NCBI GenBank assembly: GCA_949775045.1
Contig: OX459107.1
Span: 14,079,179 to 14,143,178, forward strand
Origin: Metridium senile
Lineage: Eukaryota; Cnidaria; Anthozoa; Actiniaria; Metridiidae
Length of the DNA stretch: 64,000 nucleotides
Direction of reading: 5' to 3'
Under the pieces are notes generated by a model. It was not told where the DNA came from, did no database searches, and worked only from the letters and a program-made list of their open reading frames with translations. A program made the translations under genes and the position numbers. Below, piece by piece: positions 1 through 12,104 of the stretch. Position 1 is the stretch's first letter. Every line of letters starts with the position of its first letter.

Positions 1-197
1 AACAGGTCCCCATTTAAATCTGTACTTATGCAAATTTTGTTGATGTGTGCTAAACACACAGATCAACCAATCAGAGTATATTATTCCTGAAGTGAATTTC
101 TATGATTGGTTGATCTGTGTGTTTAGCACACATCAACAAAATTTGCAAAAGTACAGATTTAAATGGTAAAGTACAGATTTAAATGGGAACCTGTTCA
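1..197. mobile_element. Foldback (MITE-like) element
   Basis: The first 197 bases fold back on themselves. The left arm (about 9-80) and the right arm (about 108-180) are near-perfect reverse complements around a short loop, and the ends read AACAGGTCCCC and GGGAACCTGTT. The right end holds an extra partial copy of the AAAGTACAGATTTAAATGG motif. No coding potential is seen. It lies just downstream of the last visible exon of the SWIB gene, so that gene's final exon or exons must be beyond the window edge. Confidence 0.75.
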
Positions 198-249
198 TTA
201 TATAAAAGAAAACAATATGTAGACACTAACTAAGAAAAGTATAATTTAC

Positions 250-3200
250 CAAACACTTTCAAGAGTTCGTCATCGCATATATGAAACCGTCTGTCTTTGG
301 GATCCTGGAATTAAAGAAAATTTAACCTCAGATTATGATGTTATACCCATGGTGCTAATGTGGCCGCTTTATCTGACAAGGAGCAAGAATAGCACAGTTG
401 GTTAGTGCGCGGCTTTCTGTGCGAGAGGTCCCGATTTCAATTCCCAGTGACCTCATATTCTTGTTTTGACTTCTCTTCTTTCCGTGTTACTTTAAGTAGC
501 TTTAAATACCCGTAAAACAGAGCACTGTTGGAGAGAGGGGAGTAAAATGTGCACACCGTCAGCTCTCTGGAAGATTAGCTTTGGCTAAAGGGACTTTCAA
601 CATAAAATACTGTCCGTTACTTAACTTTATTTTAAACTTAAGACCATCATTGAGGAGGACATCAGTTTGTGTGGCTCAGACTTAGTTAACATGATGCAAG
701 ATTGTGATCAATGGAGGAAACTCATAGTGTCATTGACTTAATAGGATAACACTAACTAACAATGGTGATGACAATGATGATGTTGACAGCAAAGATCATG
801 ATAATATTGATGACTATGATAATGTATACATAGTGTTGATGATGAAGATCACTTATTATGATGTTGTTGAAGATGATGGTGAAGATGATGATGGTGATGA
901 TGGTGTTGAAGAAGATGATGATGATGATTGTGAAGATGATGGTGATGGTGATGGTGTTGAAGATGGTGTTGAAGATGATGGTGAAGATGATGATGGTGTT
1001 AAAGAAGATGATGATGATGATTGTGAAGATGATGGTGATGCTGATGATGGTGATGATGATTATGATGATGATGATTATGTTGGGGATGGTGGTTGTGACA
1101 ATGATGATTGGTGATGATAGTGTTGAATGGTGGTGATGATGATGATGATGATGGTGATTATATTGTGACGATGATGATGATCATAGTGTTGATGATTATG
1201 ATGGTGAAGATGATGATGATGATGATGGTGTTGAAGATGACGATGGTGATGGTGTTGAAGATGATGGTGTTGAAGAAGATGATGGTGATGATGGTGATGA
1301 TGATGATGGTGTTGAAGATGATGATGGTGTTAATGATGATGATTGTGTTGTTGATGAAGATGATTGTGATGATTGTGTTAATAATGATTGTGTTAATGAT
1401 GATGATGGTTATGATGACTTACTCTCAAGTCTCTTTCTTTAATGACTTGCCACATCTTTTTGACAACATCAGACCTTGACATCTAATAAAATAGAAGTCA
1501 GTTTATCTATCACTTGTATACTAAATAATTACAATCATGATAGAGTAAATTCTAACAAAAAGTCACTATTTAGTGACTAATTGTTGCTACTATTCACCCA
1601 GAATAAATAATAAAACAAAGGATAATGAGGTTTCTAGACGTGTATTACTCTGTTGTTTCAAGATGTTTACTATTTGTTATTACTTTCTTAGATTGCATTT
1701 CATGGTTTAACAGCATTTGCTCTAAATGAACACTACAACTCCATAAGCAACACTTAAAAGACATCCCATAATAGGTGCGTGTAGTGTTTACAAGTGTTGG
1801 TATTGTGATGCTAATTTGCCAACCATAGATTTTCTTAATTTTCTTTGTTCTTATAACCATGGTTTGTTGGCAAAACCATAACAAAATACGACATTGTCCA
1901 CCTATAGGTGAGCGTAGTGTTTACAAGTGTTGGTATTGTGATGCTAATTTGCCAACCATTTTAACAATAGACTTGTTCATTTTCTTTGTTCTTATAACAA
2001 TGTTTGGTTGGCAAAACCATAACAAAATACGTCACTGTATGTCCACCACCTATACAGTTATCATCATAAAGTACAAATTACATTGTAACACTAAAAGCAC
2101 TTTTAGTGTTTGTACTCTAATTCTGATTGTTGGTGTTAGGTGTATGTTAATAGAGCCATTTTTATTAACCTGCGAAACACACTTTAGTGTATCACTCTTT
2201 ATTGCACCTTAATTCCATTGTGTTCTTTTGTTGTTATTTGACTATCACACTTTAACTAATACACTTTGTTTCAGGAAACACAGCTCTAACAATCTTAACA
2301 ATAACTGTAAGAGATCTATAGTAAGCAATTTGAAAGCAACAAATGAATCAACAAACCTCGTCTGCACCAACAATTTTTGCAAGATCTGGAGATAATACCA
2401 TCATTTTAGAAAACCCTGAGGAATAAAAATATGAACACATTTACATGGAGGAATGAATGAATAAATAAATATATGAACATATTTATAGACAAATGGAGGA
2501 ATGGATGAATAAATAAATATATGAACATATTTATAGACAAATGGAGGAATGAGTGAATAAAAAATGAACATATGAACATATTTTTAGAGAAATGGAGGAA
2601 TGAATGAATAAATAAATGAATGAATGAATAAAATCATGGATATTTAAATAATTTATATCATTGTTTTCTTACCTGATTTTCCTTTTTCGCCAGGTTTCTT
2701 TGTTGTTGTTTTCTGATTTGAAAATATAATATCAGTAAGAAACTGGATATGAAAATGATCACATTTGTATTATCATTTATTAAACATTTCAATCATTGTT
2801 ATCGTCATCATCATCATTCCCACTTCCGTCACAATCATCACCATCATCATAAAATAAAATAAAAATAAAAAAATAAAAAAAATCACCATCATCATATTTA
2901 TCATTATCATCATCATCATCATGACGATCATTATCATTATTATCATCACCATCATCACATTTATCATTAACATCATCATCATAGTCAATACAGTCATCAT
3001 CACCATCATATCTATCATGTCCATCAATCAGCACCTTTCATTGTCATCATCATTATCATCATCACCATGGCCGTCAACATTATCATCATCACAATCATTG
3101 TCATCACCATTATCATTGTCATCACCATTATCATTGTTATCATCATTATCATTGTCATCACCATTATCATCACAATCATCATTGTCATCACCATTATCAT

Positions 3201-6200
3201 TATCACAATCATCATTGTCATCACCATTATCATTGCCATCACCATTATCATTGCCATCACCATTATCATTGCCATCACCATTATCATTATCACAATCATC
3301 ATTGTCATCACCATTATCATTGTCATCACCATTATCATTGTCATCACCATTATCATTGTCATCACCATTATCATTGCCATCACCATTATCATTGTCATCA
3401 CCATTATCATTGCCATCACCATTATCATTGCCATCACCATTATCATTGTCATCACCATTATCATTGCCATCACCATTATCATTGCCATCACCATTATCAT
3501 TGTCATCACCATTATCATTGCCATCACCATTATCATTGTCATCACCATTATCATTGCCATCACCATTATCATTGCCATCACCATTATCATTGTCATCACC
3601 ATTATCATTGTCATCACCATTATCATTGCCATCACCATTATCATTGTCATCACCATTATCATTGTCATCACCATTATCATTGTCATCACCATTATCATTG
3701 CCATCACCATTATCATTGTCATCACCATTATCATTGCCATCACCATTATCATTGCCATCACCATTATCATTGTCATCACCATTATCATTGCCATCACCAT
3801 TATCATTGTCATCACCATTATCATTGTCATCACCATTATCATTGTCATCACCATTATCATTGCCATCACCATTATCATTGTCATCACCATTATCATTGCC
3901 ATCACCATTATCATTGTCATCACCATTATCATTGCCATCACCATTATCATTGCCATCACCATTATCATTGTCATCACCATTATCATTGTCATCACCATTA
4001 TCATTGCCATCACCATTATCATTGTCATCACCATTATCATTGTCATCACCATTATCATTGTCATCACCATTATCATTGCCATCACCATTATCATTGTCAT
4101 CACCATTATCATTGTCATCACCATTATCATTGTCATCACCATTATCATTGCCATCACCATTATCATTGTCATCACCATTATCATTATCACAATCATCATT
4201 GTCATCACCATTATCATCATCACAATCATCATTGTCATCACCATTATCATCATCACAATCATCATTGTCATCACCATTATCATCATCACCATTATCATTG
4301 TCATCACCATTATCATTGCCATCACCATTATCATTGTCATCACCATTATCATTGTCATCACCATTATCATTGTCATCACCATTATCATTGCCATCACCAT
4401 TATCATTGTCATCACCATTATCATTATCACAATCATCATTGTCATCAACATTATCATCATCACAATCATCATTGTCATCACCATTATCATCATCACAATC
4501 ATCATTGTCATCACCATTATCATCATCACAATCATCATTGTCATCACCATTATCATTGTCATCACCATTATCATCATCACAATCATCATTGTCATCACCA
4601 TTATCATTGTCATCACCATTATCATCACCATTATCATTGTCATCTTGATTATCATTGTCATCACCATCGTCATCGCCATCACCATTGTCATCACCATTAT
4701 CATTGTCATCACCATCGTCATCGCCATCACCATTGTCATCACCATTATCATTATCATCATGATTATCATTGTCATCACCATTATCATCATTGTCATCACC
4801 ATTATCATCATCATCATGATTATCATTGTCATCATCATTATCATCATTGTCATCACCATTATCATCATTGTCATCACCATTATCATTATCATCATGATTA
4901 TCATTGTCATCATCATTATCATCATTGTCATCACCATTATCATCATCATCATGATTATCATTGTCATCATCATTATCATCATTGTCATCACCATTATCAT
5001 CATTGTCATCACCATTATCATTATCATCATGATTATCATTGTCATCACCATTATCATCATTGTCATCACCATTATCATCATTGTCATCACCATTATCATC
5101 ATGATTATCATTGTCATCACCATTATCATTATCATCATGATTATCATTGTCATCATCATTATCATCATTGTCATCACCATTATCATCATCATCATGATTA
5201 TCATTGTCATCATCATTATCATCATTGTCATCACCATTATCATCATCATCATCATGATTATCATTGTCATCACCATTATCATCATTGTCATCACCATTAT
5301 CATCATGATTATCAGTCATCACCATTATCATTATTATCATCATTATCATTGTCATCATCATTATCATCATTGTCATCACCATTATCATCATTGTCATCAC
5401 CATTATTATTATCATCATCATTATCATTGTCATCACCATTATCATCATCATCATGATTATCATTGATGTCTTACCGGTGTTCTTTTCACAGGCTGTTTTC
5501 TTGTTCTTAATCCTTTTTCTCTTCCCTGCAACTTTCTAGCGACCTCTGCATCTTCTGCATTCTAAATAGTCAATCAATTCAATTTAAAATGGTCAGACAC
5601 ACAAGAGGAACAATTATTGTGGGTGAACCAAGAAAAGAATGAGAAAAATTGCTCACCTCTTTTTATTATAAATCCGGATTTTATCTTCTCGTTTTCAAAT
5701 GATATCAATTGAACACTTGAAGATAAAATCCGTATCTCCGCACGCCCATGTAATATCCTCTATATATCTTGAATGAGAGAAATGGAAAAAGATTAAGAGA
5801 ATTATTCTCTTAATCTTTTTCCATTTCTCTCATTCAAGATATATAGAGGATATTACATGGGCGTGTGGAGATACGGATTTTATCTTCAAGTGTTCAATTG
5901 ATATCATTTGAAAACGAGAAGATAAAAGCCGGATCGGCAAGCACCCATGTAATGTAATGTTTATTATATAACTCATATAACTCATGACAAATGAAATAGC
6001 AAAAGTTTTATCAACATATGCATCAAAAAACCACGAGTTTGCACGGAGTATCCATGGTAACGTGTTATTTTCACAATGTGAAGATATCACTTTTACGCGT
6101 GGGAAATTAAATCACCTGATATTTCACTGAAGTTTATATAATAAACATGTATTGTACACAGCTTCAATGTAAATAAGTGTCAGCTTTTTGAATTTTGTGT

Positions 6201-9200
6201 TTATTATCACTATTATCATCTCAATCACAAATCTGAGAATTTCCAGAACAATTCCAATAATGCAGTGCTAAAATAGCTCCAAGACTCGGACAAACATTGT
6301 GTTCAGTTTTACCGTGTTGAGCAATATATGAACTGATCTTATCATTTCCTGCTAAAATTAAAATAACAACGTGTTTAAACAAAGATTTGCTTCGATCGGC
6401 ATTGAAAATTGTCTGCTGAAAGTTAAATAAAAGTTTGTTGTCTGAGTTAGGCCTTTGTCTCCGTTTTTGTGACATCATTCATGCGCTGCACTATTGGAAC
6501 TTGGACACATGCCCTTTGTACATTGTATATCAACCACAATTTCATTATTCTTACATGTACCTCAGCCTGTTCATTATACATTTATTTTGAAGAGGAGGGC
6601 AACCTACCTGCTCTTTTTTGGTTTTGTTTTTTTTGACTTTTTTGACAGGAGGTTCGTCCTGTTAATGAAACATCAACATGATTCGTTATTACTACCGTTA
6701 TCATCATTATCACCATCATTATCATTATCAAAATCATCATCATCACCATCACCATTATTATCATCATCATTATCATCATCATTATTATCATCATCATTAT
6801 TATCATCATCATTATTATCATCATCGTAATCATCATCATCGCCATCATGAGGTCCTTTTTGAAAATCATGTAACTAATAATACAAAAAAGTTTTCCTCAA
6901 TAAAGATTATTGGGTTGTTCCAGAAAATAACCATACCCTACGACGGTTGGCATCGATTTTTATTGTTATTTTCTGGAACGACCCATTATAACATCATAAT
7001 AATCATCATAATTTATAATAATCATCATAATTATAATCACATAAGGATGTAAAAATGAGAATAAGTAAGGAAATAATTTTATGACGTTTGGAGACATCAC
7101 GCTCCATTATCAAATAATAATAATAATTATGCATAAATATAATGATATTTATCATTTTTATCACCATCATCATGATTCAACATGAATCACATAACCACCA
7201 TTACTACTACTGTTATCAGCATTATCAAGTGAACATCATTATCATCATCATCAAAATCATCACCATCATCATAATAATCTTCATCTTCGTTACTATAATT
7301 ATTGTAATCAGCATCATCATCATACATGTAATTATCATAGTAATCATATCATTATTATCACCACCACCATCATCATCATAATCATCACCACCATCATCAT
7401 CATAATAATCATCATCACCATAATCATCACTGTTATCATCATCATCATCAACATAAAATTTCATCATCTTAATCATCATCATAATCGTCATCATTATTAA
7501 CACCATCATAATCGTCATCATTATTATCACCATCATCATAATCATCATCATCATTATTATCACCATCATCATAATCATCATCATCACCATGATCATTGTA
7601 ATCATGATCATCATATTTACCTCTAATTCATCTTCTTCACTCTCACTATCAGCTGTTCCATTTGTAGGCTTTTCATCCTCTTTTTCCTTTTCTTCCTGTT
7701 TCTTCTTTTCTTCTCTTTCTTGAATCATAGACATCAACAATTCATCGATTTCTTTTTTCCTAAAAATAGAAAAAGACTAAAAACTTAACTTACAAAGTCT
7801 ACTAGAGCAAAAACACTATATCCATAAAATACAATTTGTACTCTGTAATTGCAACTAGAGTGATTTTCATTTGACCGTGAAAGAAAAACGACTATTTAGT
7901 TTGTACTTGTTAATGTTAGTAAAGAACAAAAGAAAACAATAGACCCAGATTGTAGTAACAACTGTTAGTTTGCCAATTCTTTCACGGTCATATGAGAATC
8001 ACTCTGGTTGCCGAAACACAGTACAAAATCTACTAGAGCAAAAACACTATATATCCATAAAATACAATTTGTACTGTGTAATGCAACTATCAACTTCTTT
8101 CCTAGAAAAGAGCTAATCCTAAGCTAACCAAGGGGGGCATGTGGGATATTTCAGGGGGGTTTGACGCTAATACCCATCTTTCACCAAGTCGTTCAAAATG
8201 AAACTCAATACGTTACTTTTTAATTCCTAGGTTTTCTTCTCTAATTACTATTCCTATCATTATATTCCATACTGTCATTATAATCATTTACATTTCCTGT
8301 TCATATATTCTATTTTCTATCTATATTAGAGCGATTTCACATAATGCATTTTAGTATACTAATGAGTAAAATAATATGCTAATGAGCTTCGCACTGTTGA
8401 GCACACATACATGTATTTATATCACAAATCTCGTAAATTAAGAAACAAAGTATCAGTACTGTCTGACGTATTAGAAACAATATTTAAATAGATTTTGCAC
8501 ATTTATCAGATAGAACGAAAAAACAAGATATTTATGTACGCTAAATGTGTATTCCCAGTGTGAAGCTCATTAGCATATTATTTAACTCATTAGCATACTA
8601 AAATGCGTTATGTGAAATCGCTCTAATGTAAGAGCATTATATATACTGTATTGTAAATACAAAATTGGGATTCCTATGGTACAGAAAATCAGAAGGAGGC
8701 CATAAAATGACGTAGCAACTGGCATTGAGCTCAAAGCGATTTCAAATGATCACATGGTATGGAAGATCCAATATTGTCATTGGCCAAGAGGTGGGCAACG
8801 CCCACTTAGGTCCTACCCTTTCACTTTATATGAGTCGATCGATTCATTTTCTTAGCAAAGCAACCACGCAATATTTTTGGACGCGTTCTCTCACTAAATT
8901 ATAACACTGATAACTAGTCTAACAAACATTGCCGCTAGCTTGGTAGACAGTTGATATTTACAACAGAAAAGGAGAAGATTTGAAGCAGATTTGACTATAC
9001 TATTTGTTATTAGAAATTAAAATAGAAAATTTCCCTGTACAAATTACATTAATACCACAGATTCATCTTACTTTGAACACAATTGTAAGTTGAAATGATA
9101 CATAATTACCAAACATGTCAAAATTGACATTTTTACAAAGTTTGTAGGCCTTTAGAGCAGGACAGCGGTGGGTTTGAAGTTTGGTTGGCAGCGACAAATT

Positions 9201-10733
9201 TTGTCCTGACACAAAAATATCTTTTGCACTTTTCCTACCTCGTTGATGACAGATTTTTTTCGTAAAGCAAACAAAATTTGCTCTAGTGCGAATGGGGTCT
9301 TAGTGACTATTAGTCACTATCAAAGACAAATAAAGTTATGATGAGGTATTGTTTCCTTTTGTATTTGATGTTTCTGGTTGAGCGATACTAACTGAAACAG
9401 TCTGTATAAATGCAAACTATTCGCCATTCTTAAGTTGTGCAAGGGATTGGGTCGAGTTGTAATCGCAAAGCATTTTGGGGCTGTCTTTGGGGACGCCACC
9501 AAAACATTACTGCTAACTGACCGCTAAACCTTTTGAAATACTGAGACGAAAAATGATATTTTTAAGTCAGAAAAACAAGATATTCCTTGAGCTGAACCAC
9601 CATAGCCATTACAGATGTGCTCAAAAGCTATTTTAAAACACTGGTGTTCGCGTAGAACTGAAGATATGTCGAAGCAAGATCGTTTCAAACAACCTCAACT
9701 TCGGATTACATGTAGCTCGTTCGATTACCGGATAATTTTGCACTTCTAAACAGTGCAAAACGGTTTGAATTGTCCAATGAAAGTTTGTGTAAGAAAGAGC
9801 ATCATCGAAAGCCAATCAGCATCTAGTATATATAATTGTGTAGTTCGCTGGGGGCCAGAACAGGGTTTGTTGCTCTGATTCACAGACGGACTTTCGAGAG
9901 AAAAATTCCGGCTGTAACACAGGCTATAAGAGTTTGAACAATCAGAAAAACACCAAAACGAGGCATCAAAGGCCTCAGTAGGAAATTGCATACAAATCTT
10001 TACATTTTTCATTGAGCATAACTTCTTGGGTATTTTAGCCAGAGCATCAAAACCTTCCAAACATGCCTATTTCAGGTGGTTCTTTCATATTCATGACAGT
10101 GCTAAAATATTAAAATATCTGTTTGCTTGATAAATCATTTTCCGGTACATATTATGGTATAATTTATGAAAGTGGTCTTTTAGTAAGCATTTATTTTATT
10201 GTTACACAATTTTATTTTTTTGGCTGTTTTTGCTACTTGCAGCATGACCGAAGTTTAGACATAATTTCATGATTTTAAACAACAATTCTGCGAGATGATA
10301 TTTGTTGTCACAGACTTAAGGAGAATACAATGTATTTAAATACATTAAATTTTCCATGTGTCATTCAAGCAAAGATTTGAATACAATGTATTAGTAACTA
10401 CCGAAACTTAACTTATCTAAATTCCTACCCGAATATCGGAACACAAAAGACGACAATGCAGATACAAATAATAAAGATAATTTAACGCTTAAGAGTGTCG
10501 AACTGACCTGTCTTTGAGACCAACACTAAATCTTTGTTCAAGAGTGTTTCGGACCATTCGGGAAGTCAAGGACTCCAACTCCTTCGTTTCTAAAATATCT
10601 TTAGAAAAAATACCAGTCAGTAAGACGAAGTGGTAGTTAATTCTGCTTTAAGTTGGATGAAAACTGTTGTAAATAAGATACCTGCAATAGCAGTGCGAAT
10701 TTTGTCAACACTGAGTTTGGCCCCATCCGCCAT
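250..10733 (-). CDS. DEK_C + SWIB domain chromatin protein (UAF30-like), 3' end outside window
   Basis: Eight exons on the minus strand, in transcription order: 10733-10682, 10589-10508, 7759-7621, 5561-5475, 2712-2673, 2415-2357, 1482-1423, 304-250. All have GT/AG borders and the phases agree, giving 191 codons plus one base. Residues 1-58 (starting MADGAKLSV, with LTSRMVRNTLEQ and DRKKEIDELL) look like a DEK_C domain. Residues 60-130 are a charged linker. From residue 134 the SWIB fold begins (GFSKMMVLSPDLAKIVG, then SRSDVVKKMW, then DPKDRRFHICDDELLKVFG). The last SWIB helix is missing because the window ends. SWIB proteins act in the nucleus on chromatin and transcription; DEK_C+SWIB is the layout of yeast UAF30-type factors. 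The start was chosen at the ATG within the AAGATGGCGG context. The introns are unusually repeat-laden. Domain calls are from motif recognition. Confidence 0.88.
381..471 (+). repeat. tRNA-derived SINE head
   Basis: A polymerase III type promoter is visible: an A-box-like TAGCACAGTTGGTTAGTGCG near 390 and a B-box-like GGTCCCGATTTCAATTCC near 427, spaced as in a tRNA. The arms do not form a convincing tRNA cloverleaf with a usable acceptor stem, so a tRNA-derived SINE is preferred over a tRNA gene. It lies in the last visible intron of the SWIB gene. Confidence 0.55.
757..1420. repeat. GAT/GGT trinucleotide-derived satellite
   Basis: Imperfect GATGATGGTGTTGAAGAT-type units fill the intron between SWIB exons 7 and 8, right up to the splice donor of exon 7 (1423). 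GAT is on the plus strand here, the opposite orientation to the arrays at 3.0-5.5 and 6.7-7.6 kb. The open frames across it are low-complexity and not genes. Confidence 0.9.
1771..2036. repeat. 133-bp tandem duplication (2 copies)
   Basis: Two adjacent copies of a 133-base unit start at 1771 (ATAGGTGCGTGTAGTG) and 1904 (ATAGGTGAGCGTAGTG). Both contain GTTTACAAGTGTTGGTATTG and GGCAAAACCATAACAAAATA. It lies inside the intron between SWIB exons 6 and 7. No function is visible. Confidence 0.8.
2446..2640. repeat. 49-bp minisatellite, about 4 copies
   Basis: Units of about 49 bases beginning GGAGGAATG start at 2446, 2495, 2543 and 2594 and end in AAATAAAT/ATATGAACATATTTATAGAC runs. Located between SWIB exons 5 and 6. 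Confidence 0.8.
3030..5465. repeat. 2.4-kb ATC-type satellite (18-bp higher-order unit)
   Basis: A dense array built from ATTATCATTGTCATCACC and variants (GCC for TCC, or ATCATCACAATCATC inserts). It fills most of the intron between SWIB exons 4 and 5. The 18-base phase is best kept from 3230 to 4180; from 4640 the units become more mixed. Several frames on both strands stay open for hundreds of codons only because the repeat lacks stop codons. Confidence 0.95.
5668..5938. repeat. Near-perfect 270-bp palindrome
   Basis: The arms of about 130 bases are reverse complements centred near 5803 (ATTAAGAGAATTATTCTCTTAAT at the centre), with almost no spacer. The outer ends read ATCCGGATTTTATCTTCTCG and its complement. 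It could extrude a long cruciform. It lies about 110 bases upstream (5' on the minus strand) of SWIB exon 4, within intron 3. Confidence 0.85.
6680..7620. repeat. ATC/ATT-rich satellite blocks with an embedded hairpin element
   Basis: Two ATC-rich blocks (6680-6850 and 7140-7620) flank a spacer. The spacer includes a 75-bp hairpin at 6911-6985 whose arms read TGGGTTGTTCCAGAAAATAA and its complement. The right block touches the donor site of SWIB exon 3 (7621). The open frames are low-complexity. Confidence 0.8.
7797..8085. mobile_element. TIR element flanked by 55-bp direct repeats
   Basis: Direct copies of CTACTAGAGCAAAAACACTA and about 35 further bases occur at 7798-7851 and 8030-8083. Between them is an inverted pair (AGAGTGATTTTCATTTGACC at 7857, its complement ending near 8006). 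The same terminal sequence recurs at 53,845-53,870 (GGTCATATGAAAATCACTCT), so it is a dispersed family. Confidence 0.55.
8325..8627. mobile_element. MITE with 70-bp terminal inverted repeats
   Basis: Terminal arms ATTAGAGCGATTTCACATAA...GCTAATGAGCTTC at 8325-8394 and their complement at 8558-8627 enclose about 160 non-coding bases. Related TTAGCATG/GCATGTTA motifs occur near 19,170-19,410 and 59,815-59,890. It lies in intron 2 of the SWIB gene. Confidence 0.75.
8628..10507. other. Intron 2 remainder of the SWIB gene, no further gene seen
   Basis: About 1.9 kb of AT-rich sequence between SWIB exons 3 and 2. The short open frames here have no recognisable domain, coding bias or splice context. 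I see nothing else supportable. Confidence 0.6.
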
Positions 10734-10832
10734 CTTGTCTTTGTAGTTGAACCCACGTGCCACGAGCCCGTAGTCCAGCGGTACACTACATTTCAACTCG
10801 TGGATTGCATGAGCGCGCGCACAAGCCAGAAA

Positions 10833-11041
10833 GCCCAGGCAAATGGTTTCAACATTTGCTTCAACATCCGTTCGATTTTGTTGAATGGCAATGTTTAAAC
10901 GCTTTTAAACATTTTCAATATCAATTCAACATCGATTCAAAACGATTCAAAAATGTTGAAAGAGTTGAAAAGCGTTTAAACATTGTCATTCAACAAAATC
11001 GAACGGACGTTGAAGCAAATGTTGAAACCGTTTGCCTGGGC
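10833..11041. mobile_element. Foldback element upstream of SWIB gene start
   Basis: A 209-bp inverted repeat with ends GCCCAGGCAAA / TTTGCCTGGGC and arms containing TTCAACATTTGCTTCAACAT and TCGATTTTGTTGAATG. It sits 100 bases upstream of the SWIB start codon (10733), in its presumed promoter or 5' UTR region. The open frame across it is a palindrome artefact. Confidence 0.8.
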
Positions 11042-11374
11042 CTTTAATTGCGTTTAATAGAACATATTAACACTAGACTAAAATAAAACATGTTTAATGC
11101 ATCATAACTTCCAGCGTTAGTAATCGTACATTTAGTTTTACAATAATTTTATCCCATGCATGCAATACATAATTATCGAATATTTTAACTCCGCGGCAGG
11201 TGTCAGATTTTCATTTATTATCCAACTAGTCATAGACGAGTAAAAATATCGCAGGAGTAGGACTGGATCGAGTAAAAATATCCAGCGATATTTTTACTCT
11301 TCTATCTAGCGCTCAAGTAAAACAACATTTTGCATTATAAAAGAACAAAAACCTTTTGATCGGATAATAAATAA

Positions 11375-11511
11375 CTTATTAAACAGTTTGATGTGTAATA
11401 TGGCTGGATATTTTACTCGTTTACTTGCATTTTGACTCGCCCAGAGGCTCGTCAAAATACAGCGTTTCACTCGTAAAATATCCAGCCATATTAAAAAAAC
11501 TGTCTAATAAG
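11375..11511. repeat. Hairpin repeat with GTAAAATATCCAGCC arms
   Basis: CTTATTAAACAGTTTG...GGCTGGATATTTTACTCG at the left pairs with CGAGTAAAATATCCAGCC...CTGTCTAATAAG at the right. A degenerate partner lies just upstream (11,236-11,305, also an inverted ATATCGC...GCGATAT). A similar motif (CTCGTAAAATATCAGCACG) is seen at 40,230-40,255 within the nested element. Confidence 0.65.
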
Positions 11512-11826
11512 ATATATATATTAGATCCACCAAAAAAGATACTAGGCATTCCGCAGGACCTGATCACGTGACATTTTCAATCAAAACATAGCACAAAATT
11601 AATTTCAGGCTTCAAAATATATATTAAACAAACATATCAGCTATATAACTTCAAAGCGGCCGCTGGAACGCCTGGCTACGCAGTCTAGGACGTGAAAGAA
11701 CCACTGAGGAAACTCACAAGAGGTTAAAATGTGCAGCAATATATACCCATGGTCTAAAATATTCAGGTATATAAATAACAAGTTTTTACTTATCGTGTAC
11801 AAAGCGCACGATACAAAAAATATACA

Positions 11827-11892
11827 ATTCAACCTCGTACCCAGGGCCCCATCCAAAAGCAAAGGGAGAGGGCCCTGGGTACGAGGTTGAAT
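11827..11892. mobile_element. 66-bp perfect hairpin MITE
   Basis: Arms of 23 bases (ATTCAACCTCGTACCCAGGG and complement) surround a 20-base loop. A very small foldback element, 3' of gene A. Confidence 0.75.
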
Positions 11893-11897
11893 ACACA

Positions 11898-12104
11898 TGT
11901 ATCTAGAAATTGAATATTGTAAATTCATATTAGAACGAGACTCGTCTTTTTAGTATTTTCTTAGTATTATAGTGCTGTGAAGAACATGTCCTTGTATCTA
12001 GAAATTGAATGTTGTAAAGTCATTAGAACGAGACCCATCTTTTTGGTATTTTCTTAGCATTATAGACCATTATAGTGCTGTGAAGCACTTGTCATTGTGA
12101 TCTA
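11898..12104. repeat. Tandem repeat in the 3' flank of gene A
   Basis: Two copies of a roughly 100-base unit (TCTAGAAATTGAATRTTGTAAA ... TATAGTGCTGTGAAG). The homologous tandem pair lies 3' of gene B at 30,485-30,673 in opposite orientation, so the tandem duplication predates the A/B gene duplication. Confidence 0.7.

Noticed and set aside
381..471. Functional tRNA gene
   Set aside because: A and B boxes are present, but I could not form a full acceptor stem and anticodon arm; a SINE head fits better.
833..1479. Asp/Met-rich open frames of 92-123 codons
   Set aside because: Artefacts of the GAT array inside a SWIB intron; a real, differently framed SWIB exon lies at 1482-1423 on the minus strand.
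3067..5465. CRISPR-like regular array
   Set aside because: Units are contiguous with no unique spacers, and the genome is eukaryotic.
2921..5466. Open frames of 575, 760, 799 and 811 codons on both strands
   Set aside because: They all overlay the ATC satellite, have two to four-residue periodic composition and no splice or domain support. The satellite simply lacks stop codons.
10757..11047. 96-codon plus-strand frame upstream of the SWIB gene
   Set aside because: It spans the 209-bp foldback element; the palindrome explains the open frame.
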